From positions 1 to 20,098 of the forward strand of contig JAQGAU010001285.1 in assembly GCA_034698045.1 (NCBI GenBank): DNA of 20,098 nucleotides. The letters are read 5' to 3'. A program made the translations under genes and the position numbers. Of the stretch, positions 17,373 through 20,098 are shown piece after piece. Every line of letters begins with the position of its first letter. Position 1 is the stretch's first letter. Source of the stretch: Paramacrobiotus richtersi. Lineage: Eukaryota > Tardigrada > Eutardigrada > Parachela > Macrobiotidae. The notes below the pieces were generated by a model. It had not been told where the DNA came from. It searched no databases and was given only the letters and a program-made list of their open reading frames with translations.

Positions 17373-17939
17373 TCAATCCCATCCGAACAGCTGTTTTCGA
17401 AGCGTAATGATATCAACCGTCGTGCTCTCAATGTCCTCAGGTGTGCTGGGTATTGCTGGGTCCGCTGTTTCAGTAACGGGGTCCGTTACGGGCTGTCCTG
17501 TCGTACTCGGCATCTGTGGCTGCGCAACGGGTCTAAAACGACGCACAAAGAAATGCGGGGGTGCTATAAATCCATTGGCCAGGCCAAAGGTATTCTGCCT
17601 GCTGTTGACAGCACCGGTGGATACTGGTCCTCGGTTAGGACCAATGTAACCGTATTGTTCCTTGTTACCTACGACAGCAAACAATAAGCTGTGTATGCGT
17701 AGTTATGGGTTGCTTGAACTGATGCGTACACGGGGGATTGGTGCAACCGGTAACCGTGTCCGAGTTTGGATTATTTTCTGCTGGTTTGTTTTTCAATGGT
17801 GACATCCTGTTGGTCTGAGACGGTCTTCTTCGGCACTGCCCGCGAAACTCACAACGGCGACTGGGAGAAATCTGTCGGTTGGAGTTTCGGGGTCCAGCTT
17901 GTTGTTTCTGCCTTCCGCTAGCGCGTCTGTTTTCTGCAT
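17373..17939 (-). CDS. Array minus-strand gene, Pro/Thr-rich and cysteine-containing (5' end missing)
   Basis: The terminal exon is 17668-17373. The acceptor TGTCGTAG precedes it, and the protein reads NKEQYGYIGPNRGPVSTG, FGLANGF, a run of TTGQPVTDPVTE type, then TLRKQLFGWD and stop. An upstream exon starts at 17939 after TACTATAG and reads DAENRRASGRQ, RRCEFRGQC and GCTNPPC; its donor lies near 17745 (phase 1 needed; GTTGCA or GTACGC are candidates). Compared with unit 1, changes in the upstream exon favour third positions and conservative residues, so this frame is coding. The first exon was not found. It should lie between 17940 and about 19200 and may hold a signal peptide. The Thr/Pro-rich tail suggests an extracellular, O-glycosylated or disordered protein. 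No family recognised. It is convergent with array gene 2. Confidence 0.55.
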
Positions 17940-19228
17940 CTATAGTACAACAAAATTTCCGAGAACGCACGACTATACACACTGCAGCATGGCGAGCATA
18001 AAACAATTTTGCATTCGAAGAATTAAGGTATTCTCGTTCCTTACAGCGCTTCTTGACTGCATGAAATCTGTTTTAATATAGTACTTATTATCTTGAAGTT
18101 ACGATATCTACAGTCACGTTTTGGATAACCTAACATCCGTCGCTAAAAGCTCCCTTGAGAATCTACAACGCAGAATCTCAGTACGCACCCACAGCCGCCA
18201 GTGTAACAATCCAGAGCAGGAAAAGAAGCAATTTCCACAGACTGAGGTTCCCTTTAATGATTTGCATGGCTGTTGTACATTTATCCGTCCATATCAACTT
18301 CTATACGCTTACGTTCCGCACTAGATACAATAACGACACAATAACGTTTGAACCAAAGTTTAATGCTATTCTACAGCGAACATTATTACGTTCAGGGGTA
18401 TAAAACCATTTACTGACACGATGCGTCCGGATATCCGGTTCTGTTTATGATATATATGCCGTTTTTTGGCATTAATTTATTGTTCGCTTTGAGTTGTTTG
18501 CCATTAACTACTGCCGCTGCATCTTGGTAACCGGCAATTGAAGAACCGAAAAATTCCAATCGAGCTTGGCATTGATATCAGGGCTTAGACAACATTTACA
18601 ACAACCGGAGGCGATCTCACATTTTTGTACATGTGACTTACATTTCCATTGCTTTTATAATAACGCCAGGATACAGTAAATGCCTGGATCAAACCACAAG
18701 TACCTGAGATAATATGAGCAGTCTGCGTACACCAGGAATTTTTTTTTATGTGTTCCACGCAGTTCGACATGTCGAAACACGTAAGAGTTGTTCGGGAAAC
18801 GTGTGGCAAGCTACTGCAAGATACCATATTTGCACTTTGATATTCGGTATTCCTGCGTTAAAAAGTAGTTTCAAAGGTCACTCTATTCTGCCACGTTTTT
18901 GGCTCTGGATTTTCTACTTTTATAAAAACTGACGTTCACTTGTGATTAAAGTTTCGACTGTTGTTAAAATTTTGTGATCAGGTAATCAACGCAAGTTGTA
19001 ATCAATCAAGTATAGCAGTATAGACTCGTGATATACCTACTGCTGCCGAAAGCGCTGCGATTAGACGGCCATTCACCGTCGGAACACTCAATAACTTAGC
19101 GTTACGGACAAATTTTCCGGTTTTTGCCAGACTTTACTACTGCAAATTTGCTTCCCAAGCAATTAAGCTACTCGGGATCATTTATCAGACCGTGAGTTAT
19201 TAAACGCGTATATAAAAGCTCGAAAATT
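17940..19228. other. Divergent intergenic stretch between unit 2 and unit 3
   Basis: Holds the unseen 5' end of the minus-strand gene. A possible donor, CGCTGTAAGG on the minus strand at about 18045, has a counterpart in unit 1 (CGCTGTAAAGG), but the bases before it do not read as a credible first exon. Short ORFs on both strands have no support. Confidence 0.5.
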
Positions 19229-19390
19229 GTTTTTAATTGATGCTTTCAATCGAGTTACAGCGCGTCTTTCCGGTTTAAGTTGAAGGCGCTCGATTTCCGC
19301 TCCCATAAAGCTGCCATTAATTTCACAGAAACAACCATTTTTCATGTCAAGACATCCAGCAGGCATGCCAATTCTGTGGTATAAAACACA
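19229..19390 (+). promoter_or_regulatory. Promoter block of array gene 3 with full TATA box
   Basis: It has TTTCCGGTTTAAG, CGCTCCCATAAAGCTGCCATTAATTT, ACAACCAT, AGCAGGCATGCCAATTCT, then TATAAAA at 19380-19386 followed by CACAAACTTTTC. The ATG is about 124 bases downstream. This is the best TATA box of the three copies. Confidence 0.65.
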
Positions 19391-19503
19391 AACTTTTCTT
19401 TAACCCAGTCAGGCTACTGTACATAGAGACGTTTTGTCAAGTACTGGCAAATATTTCGGAAAAATCCTGTGGATAAGTTTGGTATTAAACCGCACATCCC
19501 ACC

Positions 19504-20098
19504 ATGGCGACTATCTACGCGCTGGCTTTATTATGCATCGTAGCATTTAGCCCAGGATCAGCACAAAAAACAAGCGGTAAGACCCCAAGTAGTAATGATT
19601 GCATTTTTTATGTGAATAAATCTGATTTGGCATAAGCCCGGTTGTGCCCGATTGTGCTTGGACTTGTAACATGATTTTTTTGCACTGCCGTATATTATCT
19701 GTATATGCACTTATCCCTTTTCATATACTTCTTCGAAATCACGACCTACCGCTCAGATATCGTACACGATACGACGAAAATTAACCTAAATTCAGCCAAA
19801 CCGGTTCTGTCAATATAGTTACTAATCGCATGTAGTAGTTTACAGCAGGAACGCTAATGGAAAATTCATTTGAGAGGAATGAAGTGAGCTGTTTGCTGTG
19901 ACTCCAAATGTTTCTTTGTAGAGGTTATAATCCCCAATTTCACCTTAAATTGTGACAAGCCTCTGGTGTTCAACGGAAAGGACGACGAGGCTGCCTGCTT
20001 CGCCAAATGCACATCTGGAAAATGCAAGGCCGTCGTGCATATGTTCTCGGGTCAGCCCGGAAAACCTACCTGCGGTCTCATTCCAGCCGGCGCCAAAT
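19504..20098 (+). CDS. Array gene 3: secreted PAN/Apple-like cysteine-rich protein (3' partial)
   Basis: Exon 1 is 19504-19576 with signal peptide MATIYALALLCIVAFSPGSA and QKTS. A phase-1 intron of 345 nt ends in TTTGTAG at 19921, and exon 2 runs from 19922 past the window edge. The visible part of exon 2 carries the NFT site, the first five mature cysteines in the same spacing as genes 1 and 2, and the FSGQPGKPTC block. It differs after that block (GLIPAGAK instead of AVMPAGAK). No disruption is seen in the visible part. The second module is outside the window. Confidence 0.82.

Larger units (their letters stand above)
15531..19228 (+). repeat. Tandem array unit 2 (about 3.7 kb)
   Basis: Same order as unit 1: promoter block, two-exon plus-strand gene, spacer, minus-strand gene, intergenic stretch. 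Coding exons are the most similar parts, and introns and spacers differ in length (for example intron 198 against 291 nt). This indicates duplications old enough for neutral sequence to diverge. Confidence 0.75.
19229..20098 (+). repeat. Tandem array unit 3 (cut by window end)
   Basis: Promoter block, signal exon and the first part of the second exon are present. The array therefore continues to the right, and the total copy number cannot be given. Confidence 0.75.

Noticed and set aside
17668..17852. GTGAGT on the minus strand as donor that would make RRCEFRGQC...GCTNPPC intronic
   Set aside because: Differences from unit 1 through this stretch are mostly third-position or conservative, and the cysteines are kept, so most of it is coding. 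Unit 1 also has GTGACT rather than the consensus.
17853..17939. ATGCAGAAAACA on the minus strand as a start codon in a different frame
   Set aside because: The frame looks protein-like in both units, but most substitutions fall in its second codon position, which fits the other frame better.

Overview
The window looks like nuclear DNA of an invertebrate animal. Genes are split by GT-AG introns with consistent phases, intergenic space is large, secreted-protein genes carry TATA-like promoters, and remnants of cut-and-paste transposons are common. There is no operon structure and no bacterial-type gene packing. I cannot fix the species; a small protostome genome such as a tardigrade would fit, but that is only a guess.

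Left part (1-3870). This is gene-poor. It holds a palindromic GC-rich cluster at the very start, one possible small secreted-protein ORF (435-746), a 1.65 kb non-autonomous DNA transposon with 14-bp terminal inverted repeats and TTA target duplications (1390-3034, PIF/Harbinger-like), and a weak F-box-like ORF (3266-3619).

Centre (3871-8551). A five-exon gene (4085-6603, 575 codons by my model) encodes an unrecognised, probably nuclear protein with acidic patches and a basic nuclear-localisation-like stretch. Exon 2 and exon 3 are diverged copies of one module. The locus is bracketed by perfect 28-bp inverted repeats (3871-3898 and 8524-8551), each flanked on its outer side by CATA, so the gene may lie inside a 4.7 kb mobile element. 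A piggyBac-like element with TTAA ends (7161-7756) sits in the 3' half. A decayed, inverted fragment of the same gene's last exon lies outside at about 9600-9735, so the sequence is multi-copy.

Middle (8552-11950). This is mostly non-coding. It has three copies of a roughly 20-bp GGTGCT...AGCACCGAGGC motif, a near-perfect 106-nt hairpin (10600-10705) and a single-exon 141-aa gene of unknown function (10832-11257).

Right part (11950-20098). A tandem array has a period of 3.6-3.7 kb. Each unit contains a plus-strand two-exon gene for a secreted 12-cysteine protein with two PAN/Apple-like six-cysteine modules (12404-13336, 15782-16612, 19504 to beyond the window) and a convergent minus-strand gene for a Pro/Thr-rich, possibly secreted protein. 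The minus-strand copy is open in unit 2 (17373-17939, 5' end not found) and broken in unit 1 (14145-14708: a nonsense codon and a 13-bp deletion). Each array gene has a conserved promoter block ending in a TATA-like box; unit 1 has an extra upstream copy of that block and a degraded TATA box.
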